Shown here: one piece after another, positions 41,386 through 54,027 of the stretch
Position numbering within the stretch: the stretch's first letter is position 1
Layout of the letters: each line of letters starts with the position of its first letter
From: Providencia sp. PROV188
GTDB lineage: Bacteria > Pseudomonadota > Gammaproteobacteria > Enterobacterales > Enterobacteriaceae
Length of the DNA: 64,000 nucleotides
NCBI RefSeq assembly: GCF_027595165.1
Contig: NZ_CP097291.1
Location: 2,108,001 to 2,172,000, forward strand
Direction of reading: 5' to 3'
Translations under genes and position numbers: made by a program
The notes under the pieces: model-generated
What the model was told of the DNA's origin: nothing
What the model saw: the letters and a program-made list of their open reading frames with translations, nothing else
Databases searched by the model: none

Positions 41386-42546
<1,161 letters not shown>

Positions 42547-42548
42547 AT

Positions 42549-44563
<2,015 letters not shown>

Positions 44564-44575
44564 TCAATAGTTATT

Positions 44576-44610
44576 CAAGCAGGCGGCATTCGTGTCGCCT
44601 GTTTTTTCTA
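44576..44610 (+). terminator. purB terminator
   Basis: CAGGCGGCA and TGTCGCCTG pair, followed by six T. Confidence 0.85.
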
Positions 44611-44665
44611 TTTATTTGTTTAACCCGTTTTCCAAAAAATCTCAGATTCGACTATTTTTCCGATC

Positions 44666-44682
44666 TGTTTGACTTATATTTA
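44666..44682 (+). promoter_or_regulatory. Candidate PhoP box upstream of phoP
   Basis: TGTTTG-ACTTA-TATTTA matches the PhoP direct-repeat consensus (TGTTTA-N5-TGTTTA) at 10 of 12 positions. It lies about 90 bp before the phoP start, fitting autoregulation. Confidence 0.5.
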
Positions 44683-44770
44683 GTTAAGATCTTGTTCCCT
44701 ATCCCATCTCTTTCTACCATACTCATTATAATATTCTCATTTGCATGCTTTCTTTATGTGAGGTTCTCAG

Positions 44771-45445
44771 ATGCGCATTCTTATCGTCGAAGATAACGCC
44801 CTACTTCGTCACCATTTAACCGTTCAACTCAAAGAATTAGGTCATCAGGTAGATTCTGCTGAAGATGCAAAAGAAGCGGATTATTTTCTGAATGAAAGCC
44901 ATCCCGATATTGCAGTCGTGGACTTAGGTCTTCCAGATGAAGATGGGCTTTCTATGATCAAACGCTGGCGCAGTAACCATGTCAGCATTCCGCTCCTCGT
45001 CCTAACTGCACGAGAAAGCTGGCAAGAAAAGGTTCAAGCTCTCAATAGCGGCGCTGATGACTATGTCACCAAACCTTTTCAACTAGAAGAGCTGGTCGCA
45101 CGGATGCAAGCATTGATGCGCCGTAACAGTGGATTAGCCTCCCAAGTGCTTGAACTTGAAAACTTTGTTATTGACCTTTCCCGTAAAGAATTCACCGTTA
45201 ATGGTGAGTCGGTCAAACTCACTGCATTTGAATACACCATTATTGAAACCTTGCTGCGCAATAATGGAAAAGTGGTCAGTAAAGACTCCCTCATGCGCCA
45301 GCTCTATCCAGATGCAGAGTTACGGGAAAGCCACACTATCGATGTGCTTATGGGACGTTTACGTAAAAAAATCCAACAGTTCCATGCCCAAGAAGTGATT
45401 GTGACTGTTCGAGGTCAAGGCTACCGTTTCGATGTGAACAGCTAA
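44771..45445 (+). CDS. phoP: Response regulator PhoP
   Basis: A 224-residue OmpR-type response regulator. Phospho-acceptor Asp is D51 in [13 protein letters not shown]; Lys in [11 protein letters not shown] completes the receiver site. The C-terminal winged helix ([28 protein letters not shown]) binds PhoP boxes. It controls the response to low Mg, acid pH and cationic peptides. phoQ follows after one base. Confidence 0.97.
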   Translation: MRILIVEDNALLRHHLTVQLKELGHQVDSAEDAKEADYFLNESHPDIAVVDLGLPDEDGLSMIKRWRSNHVSIPLLVLTARESWQEKVQALNSGADDYVTKPFQLEELVARMQALMRRNSGLASQVLELENFVIDLSRKEFTVNGESVKLTAFEYTIIETLLRNNGKVVSKDSLMRQLYPDAELRESHTIDVLMGRLRKKIQQFHAQEVIVTVRGQGYRFDVNS

Positions 45446-45446
45446 T

Positions 45447-46904
45447 ATGAAACTGCGTAAATTTAGGTTCAAACCCATCTCTTTACAGGCGCGTTTTATT
45501 TGTGCGACGTCAGCCGTCATTCTGGCGCTAACCCTCGCTTATGGGATTGTCGCTGTTGTGGGTTATTTGGTCAGTTTTGACCGAACGACCTACACGTTAC
45601 TACGTAGCCAAAGTAACCTAATTTACAGCCTTGCTCAGTGGCAAGATAATAAAATTGATATTCGCGTTCCCCCAAACTTTACGTTGAACAACCCCTCGTT
45701 GATCATTATTTATGATAAAAATGGGCAAACTGTCTGGCGCCAACGAGAAGTCCCCAGCGTCGAGCGTCTTATTCAACTCGATTGGTTAAAAAAGAATGGG
45801 TTATACGAAATTGATACCGATTTCGATGAGACGCGCCAATTGATGAACAATAACCCGGACTACAGCCATCGACTCAATGATATAGATAATATCGATGAGC
45901 CATTAACTCACTCCGTTTCAGTTAACCAGTATTTAGAAACTGAAACCATGCCAGCACTGACGATTGTCGTCGTCGATACGTTACCTCAAGACTTACAAAG
46001 CACGGGCGTTGTCTGGGACTGGTTTGGTTACGTGTTACTCGCCAACTTTATACTGGTGATCCCGCTGTTATGGCTTGCAGCCTATTGGAGTGTGCGCCCC
46101 ATTAAGTCACTGATTTCGCAAATTAGTAGCCTTGAAAAAGGGGAGCGAGAAACGCTGGATGAAAACCCGCCAGCAGAACTGCGAGGCTTGGTACGGAATT
46201 TGAATATTTTGCTGAGTAACGAACGCAAGCGCTATAGCAAATATCGCACTACATTGTCCGATTTAACCCACAGCCTAAAAACCCCGTTGGCCGTATTACA
46301 ATCCACATTGCGGCTTCTACGTTCTGGTAAGCAAATGACCATCGAACAAGCAGAACCTATCATGTTGGAACAAATAGGACGCATTTCTCAGCAAGTTGGC
46401 TACTATTTGCATCGCGCCTCGAATCAGGGGGATGAAAACCTGATGCTGCGGGAAATCGCTTCAGTACCTTCTATCTTAGATAGCCTCTCTAGCGCACTGC
46501 ATAAAGTGTACCTCAACAAAGGTGTCTCCATCACCGTCGATATCTCCCCTGAAATCACATGGCTGGGTCAGCCTAATGATTTTATGGAAGTGATGGGCAA
46601 TATTATGGAAAACGCCTGTAAATATTGCCTTGAATTTGTGGAAGTCACTGCCCTTGTCAATCACGATAGCCTAACCATTTTTGTGGATGATGATGGTCCT
46701 GGCGTCCCAGAGAGTAAGCGCAGCATGATATTTATGCGAGGACAACGCGCTGACACCCTAAGACCAGGGCAAGGTTTGGGGCTATCAATAGCGGTGGATA
46801 TCATCGACCAATATGATGGCGAAATTACCATTTCAGATAGCCCACTTGGCGGTGCTCGTGTCGCCGTCACCTTTAGGCAGCAAGCGGTGATTGAAGATGC
46901 TTAG
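45447..46904 (+). CDS. phoQ: Sensor kinase PhoQ
   Basis: A 485-residue membrane histidine kinase/phosphatase. TM1 is near residues 17-40 and TM2 near 190-212 (FGYVLLANFILVIPLLWLAA). The H-box SDLTHSLKTPLAV and the ATPase motifs NIMENACKYC and GQGLGLSIAVDI are intact. In the periplasmic sensor the E. coli acidic patch (EDDDDAE) is replaced by a weaker DIDNIDEP, so ligand sensing may differ. It is co-transcribed with phoP. Confidence 0.96.
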   Translation: MKLRKFRFKPISLQARFICATSAVILALTLAYGIVAVVGYLVSFDRTTYTLLRSQSNLIYSLAQWQDNKIDIRVPPNFTLNNPSLIIIYDKNGQTVWRQREVPSVERLIQLDWLKKNGLYEIDTDFDETRQLMNNNPDYSHRLNDIDNIDEPLTHSVSVNQYLETETMPALTIVVVDTLPQDLQSTGVVWDWFGYVLLANFILVIPLLWLAAYWSVRPIKSLISQISSLEKGERETLDENPPAELRGLVRNLNILLSNERKRYSKYRTTLSDLTHSLKTPLAVLQSTLRLLRSGKQMTIEQAEPIMLEQIGRISQQVGYYLHRASNQGDENLMLREIASVPSILDSLSSALHKVYLNKGVSITVDISPEITWLGQPNDFMEVMGNIMENACKYCLEFVEVTALVNHDSLTIFVDDDGPGVPESKRSMIFMRGQRADTLRPGQGLGLSIAVDIIDQYDGEITISDSPLGGARVAVTFRQQAVIEDA

Positions 46905-47060
46905 GTCTTGAATTGAGATAGCTAGGGCATAAACGAAGATAATTCACTCATCTGTAGATGAAGATGGCTAATCTGTGAACTGACGCCCTCTAAGCCCTGT
47001 TTTACAATCCATTTCCGGTATACTATTTAGGAAGTTTTGTCATAACTAGGGAACAATAAG

Positions 47061-48185
47061 ATGGATTATAAACTGAATCTTGACTGGCAGAGTTTTCTGG
47101 ACAGTCATTGGCAGAAACGACCTCTGCTTATCAAACAGGGTTTTACGCGTTTTATTGATCCTATCTCGCCTGATGAACTCGCGGGATTAGCGATGGAAGA
47201 TGAGGTTGATAGCCGTTTAGTCAGCCATCAAAATGGGCTCTGGCAAGTCGCCCACGGTCCATTCGAAAGCTACGACCATTTAGGTGAAGAAAACTGGTCA
47301 ATCTTGGTTCAAGCCGTTGACCACTGGCACTACCCAAGTGCCCAACTGATGAAACCTTTCCGTGTCCTTTCTGACTGGCGTATGGACGATTTAATGATCT
47401 CCTACTCCGTTCCGGGTGGTGGTGTAGGTCCTCATCTCGACCAATACGATGTATTCATTATTCAAGGCGAAGGTCGTCGTCACTGGCGTGTTGGGGAAAA
47501 AATCCCAATGAAGCAACACTCCCCACATCCTGATTTACTGCAAGTGCAGCCTTTTGACGCCATTATTGACGAAGAGATGGAACCCGGTGATATCCTGTAT
47601 ATCCCACCTGGATTCCCCCACGAAGGTTATGCCATTGAGCCATCACTGAATTTCTCTGTCGGTTTCCGCGCGCCTAATGCTCGTGAATTAATGAGCAGCT
47701 TTGCTGACCATTTAATTTCCAATGATTTAGGCAGTTATCGCTACAGCGACCCTGACCTTTCTTTCCGTGATAATCCGGCTGAAATTTTGCAAGGCGAACA
47801 GATTAAGCTGCGCGAAATGATGGAATCACTGATTCATGATCCAGAGCTATTCCGTAAGTGGTTAGGTGAATTTATTTCTCAATCACGTCACGAGCTGGAT
47901 TTGGCACCGCCAGAGCCGCCTTATGAACAAGATGAGATTTATAATTTATTGAAAGACCAGCAAGAAACCCTATATAAACTCAATGGGTTGCGCGCTCTTC
48001 GTGTGGGTGATCAATTCTTTGTTAATGGTGAGTCTTTAGAGACTAAATGCTATGAAGCCGCTGATAGCCTGTGCCGTTTCGATTCCGTCAACCATGCAAA
48101 TCTTGGTGACGCGTTAGATGATGTCAATTTTATTGCCTTAATGACAGCATTGATTAATAGCGGATATTGGTATTTTGACGACTAA
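47061..48185 (+). CDS. roxA: Ribosomal oxygenase RoxA (YcfD)
   Basis: A 374-residue JmjC-type 2-oxoglutarate/Fe(II) dioxygenase that hydroxylates an Arg of ribosomal protein L16 (uL16). The iron ligands are in GPHLDQYDVFII (His and Asp) and GFPHEGYAIEP (His). The C-terminal winged-helix part is present (LNGLRALRVGDQFFV). The gene follows phoPQ as in E. coli. The 156-bp gap before it shows no other feature I can support. Confidence 0.95.
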   Translation: MDYKLNLDWQSFLDSHWQKRPLLIKQGFTRFIDPISPDELAGLAMEDEVDSRLVSHQNGLWQVAHGPFESYDHLGEENWSILVQAVDHWHYPSAQLMKPFRVLSDWRMDDLMISYSVPGGGVGPHLDQYDVFIIQGEGRRHWRVGEKIPMKQHSPHPDLLQVQPFDAIIDEEMEPGDILYIPPGFPHEGYAIEPSLNFSVGFRAPNARELMSSFADHLISNDLGSYRYSDPDLSFRDNPAEILQGEQIKLREMMESLIHDPELFRKWLGEFISQSRHELDLAPPEPPYEQDEIYNLLKDQQETLYKLNGLRALRVGDQFFVNGESLETKCYEAADSLCRFDSVNHANLGDALDDVNFIALMTALINSGYWYFDD

Positions 48186-48214
48186 TTAGTCCTATAATTA
48201 ACCACCAACAAACA

Positions 48215-48260
48215 GCAAATACCCCGAATATCATCACATCGGGGCATTTGCTGTTTTTTA
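48215..48260 (+). terminator. roxA terminator
   Basis: AGCAAATACCCCGA pairs with TCGGGGCATTTGCT and is followed by GTTTTTTA. It lies between the convergent roxA and pepT. Confidence 0.8.
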
Positions 48261-48279
48261 TATTAAGCACGCATCAAAA

Positions 48280-49524
48280 CTATTTATCAGTATTGCGTTT
48301 TGCATGAATAGCCGTTAATTCCGCAATTCTCATAATCACGCTCACCGCCTGCTCCATTCCTTCTTGTGTAATAAACTCATGTTTACTATGGAAGTTATAG
48401 CCACCAGTAAAAATATTCGGACATGGTAAGCCCCGGTATGATAGCTGCGCTCCGTCCGTTCCCCCACGGATAGGCTTGATAACAGGCTCAATATCACAGT
48501 CCAGCATCGCTTGTTTCGCTAATTCAACAACATGCGGATATTTCATCACTTCTTTATGCATATTGTAGTAGCTATCATCCAATGTCAGCTCGATATAGCA
48601 GCTTGGGTGCAGCCCTTCACCCACTTTTTCCGCGATACGAATAATATTTTTCTTTCTCGCTTCAAAATTGGCTAAATCAAAATCACGGATAATGTAGTTC
48701 ATTTCCGCTTTTTCCACGTTACCTTTAATGGACGTTAAGTGATAAAAGCCTTCGTAACCTTCCGTATTTTCAGGTGTTTCATCCGCCGGTAACATAGAAT
48801 GGATTCGCGTTGCTAAACCCAACGCATTGACCATCACACCTTTGGCGCTACCAGGATGGGTATTGTTACCCACAATTTTAATAGAGACGTTGGCAGCGTT
48901 AAAGTTTTCGAATTCGAGTTCACCGACACCACCACCATCAACGGTATAAGCCCAGCGAGCATCAAATTCTTTAAAATCGATATGTTGTGCACCACGACCA
49001 ATTTCTTCATCTGGCGTAAAGGCAACACAGATTTTTCCGTGTGGAACATTTTGCCCTTCTAAACGCACAATCGCGGTAATAATTTCTGCGATACCCGCTT
49101 TATCATCCGCCCCTAATAAGGTTTTGCCATCGGTCATAATCAGCGTTTTGCCAATCATTTCGTGCAATACAGGGAACATAACGGGGGATAAAACTTCATC
49201 ACCAATGCCCAGAGCAATATCGCCACCACGATAATTCTCAAGCACTTGCGGGCACACATTTTTGCCCGAATAATCTGGGGCGGTATCCAAATGCGAAATG
49301 AAGCCTATCGCAGGCACATCCCAATCAACATTGGATGGCATGATAGCCGTTAAACAGCCATGTTCCGACAGCGTCACTTTTTCAAAGCCAAGGATATTTA
49401 ATTCTTTGGCTAACGCGCGGGCAAATTTTAGCTGGCCAGTGCTACTAGGTACTGTTTTTGCATTCAGTTTTGATTGTGTATCAAACGCAGTGTATTCAAA
49501 AAACCGCTCCAAGAGTTTGTCCAT
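48280..49524 (-). CDS. pepT: Tripeptidase PepT (peptidase T)
   Basis: A 414-residue M20 aminotripeptidase with two zinc ions in the cytoplasm. Metal and catalytic motifs: [51 protein letters not shown] and the C-terminal NFHSKHEF. The ATG at 49524 has AGGGGGGG upstream; the longer frame from 49569 adds an unlikely N-terminus. In E. coli pepT is followed by potABCD; here those genes are absent from the neighbourhood. Confidence 0.96.
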   Translation of the reverse strand: MDKLLERFFEYTAFDTQSKLNAKTVPSSTGQLKFARALAKELNILGFEKVTLSEHGCLTAIMPSNVDWDVPAIGFISHLDTAPDYSGKNVCPQVLENYRGGDIALGIGDEVLSPVMFPVLHEMIGKTLIMTDGKTLLGADDKAGIAEIITAIVRLEGQNVPHGKICVAFTPDEEIGRGAQHIDFKEFDARWAYTVDGGGVGELEFENFNAANVSIKIVGNNTHPGSAKGVMVNALGLATRIHSMLPADETPENTEGYEGFYHLTSIKGNVEKAEMNYIIRDFDLANFEARKKNIIRIAEKVGEGLHPSCYIELTLDDSYYNMHKEVMKYPHVVELAKQAMLDCDIEPVIKPIRGGTDGAQLSYRGLPCPNIFTGGYNFHSKHEFITQEGMEQAVSVIMRIAELTAIHAKRNTDK

Positions 49525-49753
49525 ACTTCCCCCCCTAAATATCAATGGGGATATTATGGGAAAGATCACAGAAACAATTATTGTTTCAAATCAGATTTGC
49601 AGCTAAAGAGTGAGGAAGATAACTAATTAATTTAATTTATTGTTCATTTTGAGCTGCACTTTTGGATAACGCAACGCGTTAAGTACCATGTTATATAATG
49701 GCTATCTTATATAACGAAATGCGCTATAGAATGATTTTTAAGGTGGGAATACG

Positions 49754-50464
49754 ATGGCAAAAACATTTTTAATTTATGGTGTCAGTAAAGGGTTAGGTAA
49801 AGCATTAGTTGAAGGAGTGCCTGACCAAACTGATACTGTGTACGGTGTTTCTCGCACTGAACCGCCTTTTGGTGGTGCGCAATTTCACTGGATATCCGCT
49901 GATCTTAGTGATATTCAATCGGCTTCAATTATCAAAAAGCAGCTAGGCGAAAAACCCATTGATACCCTAATTTATAATGTCGGCATTTGGGAAAAACTCG
50001 CCTTTACTGAAGAATATGATTTCGAGTCCACCAGCGATATTGAATTACTCACCATGATCCAGACCAATATCGGTGCCTGCCTGTTGAACTTGAAAGCACT
50101 TCTTAGCAACTTGCGTTTAGGCACCAATAGTAAAATTATTTTAATTGGCTCTACGTGGGGGTTGGATAATCATAATGGTAAAGAAGTCACCTTTAGCGCA
50201 ACCAAATATGCCTTACGTGGGATTGTACAATCACTGAGAGAAACCTTGCGCCAAGATAATATTGGCATTTCTATTTTGAATTTAGGTTATCTCGCCACGG
50301 AATATCCATTATCTATGCCAGTGAATGAGGTGATTCAAAAAAGTGAAGGTGCGTTAATTCCGCTGCAAGATGTGGTCAATGCCGTGCGCTTTATTCTTAG
50401 CACCAGCAGCGCCACCTGCGTAAAAGAAATTACCATGCCCGCCATGTTAGATGAAAACGTGTGA
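49754..50464 (+). CDS. SDR-family protein lacking the catalytic Tyr
   Basis: A 236-residue Rossmann-fold short-chain dehydrogenase/reductase-type protein. It has the cofactor loop YGVSKGLGKALVE and the NxG motif YNVGIWEK. Ser is present (LIGSTWG), but the YxxxK site reads FSATK, so the catalytic Tyr is replaced by Phe. The protein may be a binding or regulatory SDR or may use another acid. It has a GGTGGG RBS and stands alone, convergent with cobB. Confidence 0.8.
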   Translation: MAKTFLIYGVSKGLGKALVEGVPDQTDTVYGVSRTEPPFGGAQFHWISADLSDIQSASIIKKQLGEKPIDTLIYNVGIWEKLAFTEEYDFESTSDIELLTMIQTNIGACLLNLKALLSNLRLGTNSKIILIGSTWGLDNHNGKEVTFSATKYALRGIVQSLRETLRQDNIGISILNLGYLATEYPLSMPVNEVIQKSEGALIPLQDVVNAVRFILSTSSATCVKEITMPAMLDENV

Positions 50465-50487
50465 TATCAATCTAATTTGCTCGGTGC

Positions 50488-50515
50488 ATAAAAGGGAGCA
50501 AAAGCTCCCTTTTAT
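50488..50515. terminator. Bidirectional terminator between the SDR gene and cobB
   Basis: AAAAGGGAGC-AAAA-GCTCCCTTTT serves both convergent genes. Confidence 0.85.
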
Positions 50516-50517
50516 GT

Positions 50518-51345
50518 TTATTCTTCGCTGTTTAACTTTGCCAGTAAGTCATCCACATATTCACTAACCACTTTACTCGCCAATCCATAATGGCGCTCTT
50601 CAAACTCGCTTTCCACTTGGCTTGGTTCTAAATTCAGTTGTACCGTATGAGCACCTTGTAAACGCGCTTCATGTACAAACCCTGCCGCTGGATAAACATG
50701 CCCCGATGTTCCGATGGAAATAAACAGTGTGGCATCTCCAAGTGCTTGGTAGATCCTGTCCATTTCAAACGGCATCTCACCAAACCACACAATATGCGGG
50801 CGTAATGGCTGTGGGAACTGGCAGCAATGGCAACGCTCTTCTACGGATAAATCCCCTTTCCATTCGAGGACTTGGTTTGACCAATTACAACGTACTTTTA
50901 ATAATTCACCGTGCATATGCACCACGCGCTTGCTACCCGCACGCTCATGTAAATTATCAATATTCTGTGTCACTAGCAGGAATCTATCCCCCAGCGCTTG
51001 TTCTAATTTTGCTAATGCGTAGTGCGCTGCATTCGGTTGAATATTATCTTGTTGCAACTGGCGACGACGTTCATTGTAAAAGCGCTGAACTAATTGTGGA
51101 TCACGAGCAAATCCTTCAGGTGTTGCCACATCTTCCACGCGATGCTCTTCCCATAAACCATCTGCCGAACGGAAGGTTTGAATCCCTGACTCTGCAGAAA
51201 TACCCGCACCGGTTAATACAACCACGTTAATGTTTTGCATACTGAGCAGTCTATTATCAATGTAGTAAGAACGATTGCGAAGTCGCTGACGGCGTTTACA
51301 TTTATTTTTACTTATTTTTTTCAATCTACGGCGAAATCGCAACAT
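50518..51345 (-). CDS. cobB: NAD-dependent protein deacylase CobB (sirtuin)
   Basis: A 275-residue class III sirtuin that removes acetyl and succinyl groups from proteins. It has [30 protein letters not shown], the catalytic His in [11 protein letters not shown] and a zinc site (CNWSNQ ... CHCCQFPQP). The long N-terminal extension is very basic ([20 protein letters not shown]), as in the long CobB form. An inner ATG at 51240 would give the short form. The start at 51345 has AAAGGAA upstream. Confidence 0.95.
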   Translation of the reverse strand: MLRFRRRLKKISKNKCKRRQRLRNRSYYIDNRLLSMQNINVVVLTGAGISAESGIQTFRSADGLWEEHRVEDVATPEGFARDPQLVQRFYNERRRQLQQDNIQPNAAHYALAKLEQALGDRFLLVTQNIDNLHERAGSKRVVHMHGELLKVRCNWSNQVLEWKGDLSVEERCHCCQFPQPLRPHIVWFGEMPFEMDRIYQALGDATLFISIGTSGHVYPAAGFVHEARLQGAHTVQLNLEPSQVESEFEERHYGLASKVVSEYVDDLLAKLNSEE

Positions 51346-51631
51346 CGGAAATTTCCTTTCATCCTTGCAGTGAATTTGTCGGTATAAAAAGTGGAAATAT
51401 AAACATGGTAAATTATGTTATTTATACATAATTTAGATAGTAACATACTAACCCCCTTCATCTCCTGCAAAGTAAAACAAATATCTCAATAACCTCGATT
51501 TAATAACTTTTTTATCATCAAAAAGACATTTTTTTCACTTTCAGATGACAAAAAACTTTATCCCCATCACACCTAACGGCTAAAATAGCCGCCATCTCAC
51601 TATTTTGGTTTCTCTTATTTGAAGGATTTCC
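51346..51631. other. Intergenic region between cobB and yqhA
   Basis: 286 bp, AT-rich, with both genes reading away from it. It must hold two promoters. No palindrome or other signal stands out. Confidence 0.5.
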
Positions 51632-52129
51632 ATGGAAAAGTTTTTTGAAAGAATGATGTACGCTTCACGTTGGATCCTTGCGCCCATTTATTTGGGACTA
51701 TCACTGACATTGCTGGCGTTAACCATCAAATTTTTCCAAGAAGTATTTCATATTCTGCCAAGCATTTTTAGCATTCCAGAATCTGACTTGATCCTCACGC
51801 TGCTATCTCTCATTGATATGGCGCTGGTGGGTGGATTACTGGTGATGGTGATGTTCTCAGGTTACGAAAACTTCGTCTCTCAATTAAATTTGTCTGATCA
51901 TCATGAAAAGCTGAATTGGATTGGGACTATGGATGCGACGTCACTGAAAAATAAAGTGGCTGCCTCCATTGTCGCCATCTCATCCATCCACTTATTGAAG
52001 ATTTTCATGAACCTCAAAAACGTCGAAAACGATAAGTTGATGTGGTATGTGATCCTTCATTTAACCTTCGTGCTGTCGGCGTTTGTGATGGGTTATTTGG
52101 ATAAAATGACCAAGAAAGCTAAGTATTAG
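51632..52129 (+). CDS. yqhA: UPF0114 membrane protein YqhA
   Basis: A 165-residue inner-membrane protein of the UPF0114 family. It has four predicted membrane segments ([80 protein letters not shown]). The function is not established. An AAGGATTT RBS precedes the ATG. In E. coli yqhA is elsewhere on the map, so its place here is specific to this lineage. Confidence 0.9.
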   Translation: MEKFFERMMYASRWILAPIYLGLSLTLLALTIKFFQEVFHILPSIFSIPESDLILTLLSLIDMALVGGLLVMVMFSGYENFVSQLNLSDHHEKLNWIGTMDATSLKNKVAASIVAISSIHLLKIFMNLKNVENDKLMWYVILHLTFVLSAFVMGYLDKMTKKAKY

Positions 52130-52160
52130 TTCTCTCTCAATACACACGATTCGGCATAAA

Positions 52161-52194
52161 ATAAGGGAAGCTCACTGTAGCTTCCCTTTTTGTT
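52161..52194 (+). terminator. yqhA terminator
   Basis: AAGGGAAGCT and AGCTTCCCTT pair, followed by T. It can serve both convergent genes. Confidence 0.85.
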
Positions 52195-52201
52195 TCAAAT
52201 A

Positions 52202-53179
52202 TTATTGTTTCAAGAACGGTAAAATGTGGCTCATTAACTGTTCAGGACACTCCTCCGTCACGAAATGACCACACTCCCCAAGCATCGCCCCTTGTAATTG
52301 GGTTGCTCGCCCCTGTAACGTCAATTGCGGCGCATCTCGAGTTGCCTGATCCGCCCCAATCGCCAATACTGGCATGGTGAGCTTTTTCTGCGCTCGCTGT
52401 TTATTTTGCTCAATCGTCTGTGGAATAGCACGATAATAGGCAAAACCAGCTCGCAGTCCCCCCGGAGAAGCATACGCATCAATATACGTCTGTGCGGCAA
52501 CGCGATCACGACGATAAGCCCAATTATCAAAAATAAAGTTAAGATACTCACGCTCTTTACCTGCCGTCAGCATTTCTGGTAAATCTCGTACTTGGTTGAA
52601 CATAAAATGCCAGAGGAAAATATTCTCCGCAGGATCAACAAAAATCGTTGGCGCAGGTGCTAATCCCGGAATAACCGCTTCGGTTAAGGCAATCTTTTTC
52701 ACGTCGGCGGGATAATCACTGGCCAGCGCATACCCTACCCACATACCAATATCATGCCCTATCACTGAATAGTGAGTATGACCCAGTTGCTTCATCATTT
52801 CGTGCAATGTGGTTGCGGCAGCGCCCGTATCATAACCACTTTCTGGCTTATCAGAATACCCTGTTCCCAATGGATCAACAGCAATAGCGGTATAACCATT
52901 AGCAGCGAGATCCGTCATCACATATCGCCACGTGTACCATGTTTGTGGCCAACCGGGGATCAATAAAACTGGCTCACCTTCCCCAGCGGTAACATAGTGA
53001 AGGCGCTGCCCGTTCACTTTCACATAGTGATGTTTAAAGCTGGCCTCATTCGCTTCAATGGTTGGAGGCGTAGCACTTTTGGCTGTTTGAGTTAGGTTTC
53101 CTGCTGCTAACGTAGCTGTTGCTTGCAAAGAGAGCGTCATCAGAGAAACGAGTAACACCTTTTTAAATACCGAATTCAT
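52202..53179 (-). CDS. Exported alpha/beta hydrolase, epoxide hydrolase/dehalogenase-like
   Basis: A 325-residue protein with a signal peptide (FKKVLLVSLMTLSLQATATL, cleavage near AAG). The hydrolase core has the oxyanion motif LIPGWPQTWYTWRY, the nucleophile Asp in IGHDIGMWVG and the His in GECGHFVTEE. Asp rather than Ser as nucleophile fits epoxide hydrolases or haloalkane dehalogenases; the substrate is not known. The ATG at 53179 has GGAAC upstream. It is divergent from a TetR gene with which it shares an operator region. Confidence 0.85.
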   Translation of the reverse strand: MNSVFKKVLLVSLMTLSLQATATLAAGNLTQTAKSATPPTIEANEASFKHHYVKVNGQRLHYVTAGEGEPVLLIPGWPQTWYTWRYVMTDLAANGYTAIAVDPLGTGYSDKPESGYDTGAAATTLHEMMKQLGHTHYSVIGHDIGMWVGYALASDYPADVKKIALTEAVIPGLAPAPTIFVDPAENIFLWHFMFNQVRDLPEMLTAGKEREYLNFIFDNWAYRRDRVAAQTYIDAYASPGGLRAGFAYYRAIPQTIEQNKQRAQKKLTMPVLAIGADQATRDAPQLTLQGRATQLQGAMLGECGHFVTEECPEQLMSHILPFLKQ

Positions 53180-53239
53180 ATTTGTTCCATACACTTTTAT
53201 GTGGGTAAAAAGCCACTCATTCACGAGTTGCATTAATTG

Positions 53240-53322
53240 TTTGTCGATCAGCAATGAATAGGTTAAAGGTTTTTTTAATTATTTGTCAATCGATAAAGAA
53301 TAATTATTTGTCAATCGACAAA
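53240..53322. promoter_or_regulatory. Three TetR-type operator repeats
   Basis: TTTGTC-NATC-GACAAA-type palindromes lie at 53240-53255 (imperfect), 53282-53297 (one mismatch) and 53307-53322 (perfect), the last two 25 bp apart. They lie between the divergent hydrolase and TetR genes, so the TetR protein probably represses both. Confidence 0.75.
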
Positions 53323-53387
53323 GAAGTGATAGTATGAACGCATTCTCATTCAGCGCATCATTATCATGTATTAAGAGGAGCATCGTT

Positions 53388-53996
53388 ATGGCGGGAAGAC
53401 CGAGAGAGTTCGACAGAGACGTGGCATTGAATAAAGCTAAATTTGTCTTTTGGCAAAGAGGTTATGAAGGTACGTCGATGTCAGATTTAGTCTCTGCTCT
53501 AGGCATCGCTTCTGCTCGCATTTATGCGGCATTTGGCTCGAAAGAAAACCTATTTCGCGAAGCTATCGCCCTATATCTAAGCCAAGAAGGCGCTTTTGCT
53601 GATACTGCGTTACAAGAGCCTAATACGCGTCTAGCAATAACACAGTTATTAACCCAAGCTGTCGAAACTTATACTCAACAAACGCATCCACAGGGGTGCA
53701 TGGTAGTTTTATCACTGACCAACTATGCCAGTGAAAATGAAAACATTATGTCTTGGCTAGCGAATTACCGGAAAGACCGTACCACCGCCATCATACAACG
53801 TTTAAATAAGGGTGTAACTCAAGGGGATTTACCCAAGGAAACGAACACCCAAGCACTTGGCGATTATATCTCAACACTATTTCACGGCATTTCGATTCAA
53901 GCTCGCGACGGGGTGAGTAAAGCGCATTTACTCGCGATGGTTGACGTTGCTATGACTGGGTTTGATTCCTTTATCTCAGCATCAACTGCCCACTGA
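53388..53996 (+). CDS. TetR-family repressor
   Basis: A 202-residue TetR/AcrR-type repressor. The N-terminal HTH is typical (GRPREFDRDVALNKAKFVFW, then GYEGTSMSDLVSALGIASAR, IYAAFGSKENLFREAI). The ATG at 53388 has GAGGAG upstream. Divergence from the hydrolase gene and the shared palindromes point to control of that gene. An SGNH hydrolase gene follows 31 bases later and may be in the same transcript. Confidence 0.9.
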   Translation: MAGRPREFDRDVALNKAKFVFWQRGYEGTSMSDLVSALGIASARIYAAFGSKENLFREAIALYLSQEGAFADTALQEPNTRLAITQLLTQAVETYTQQTHPQGCMVVLSLTNYASENENIMSWLANYRKDRTTAIIQRLNKGVTQGDLPKETNTQALGDYISTLFHGISIQARDGVSKAHLLAMVDVAMTGFDSFISASTAH

Positions 53997-54027
53997 TTAT
54001 CCACTTCAATTTTAGGAAAAAATTGCT

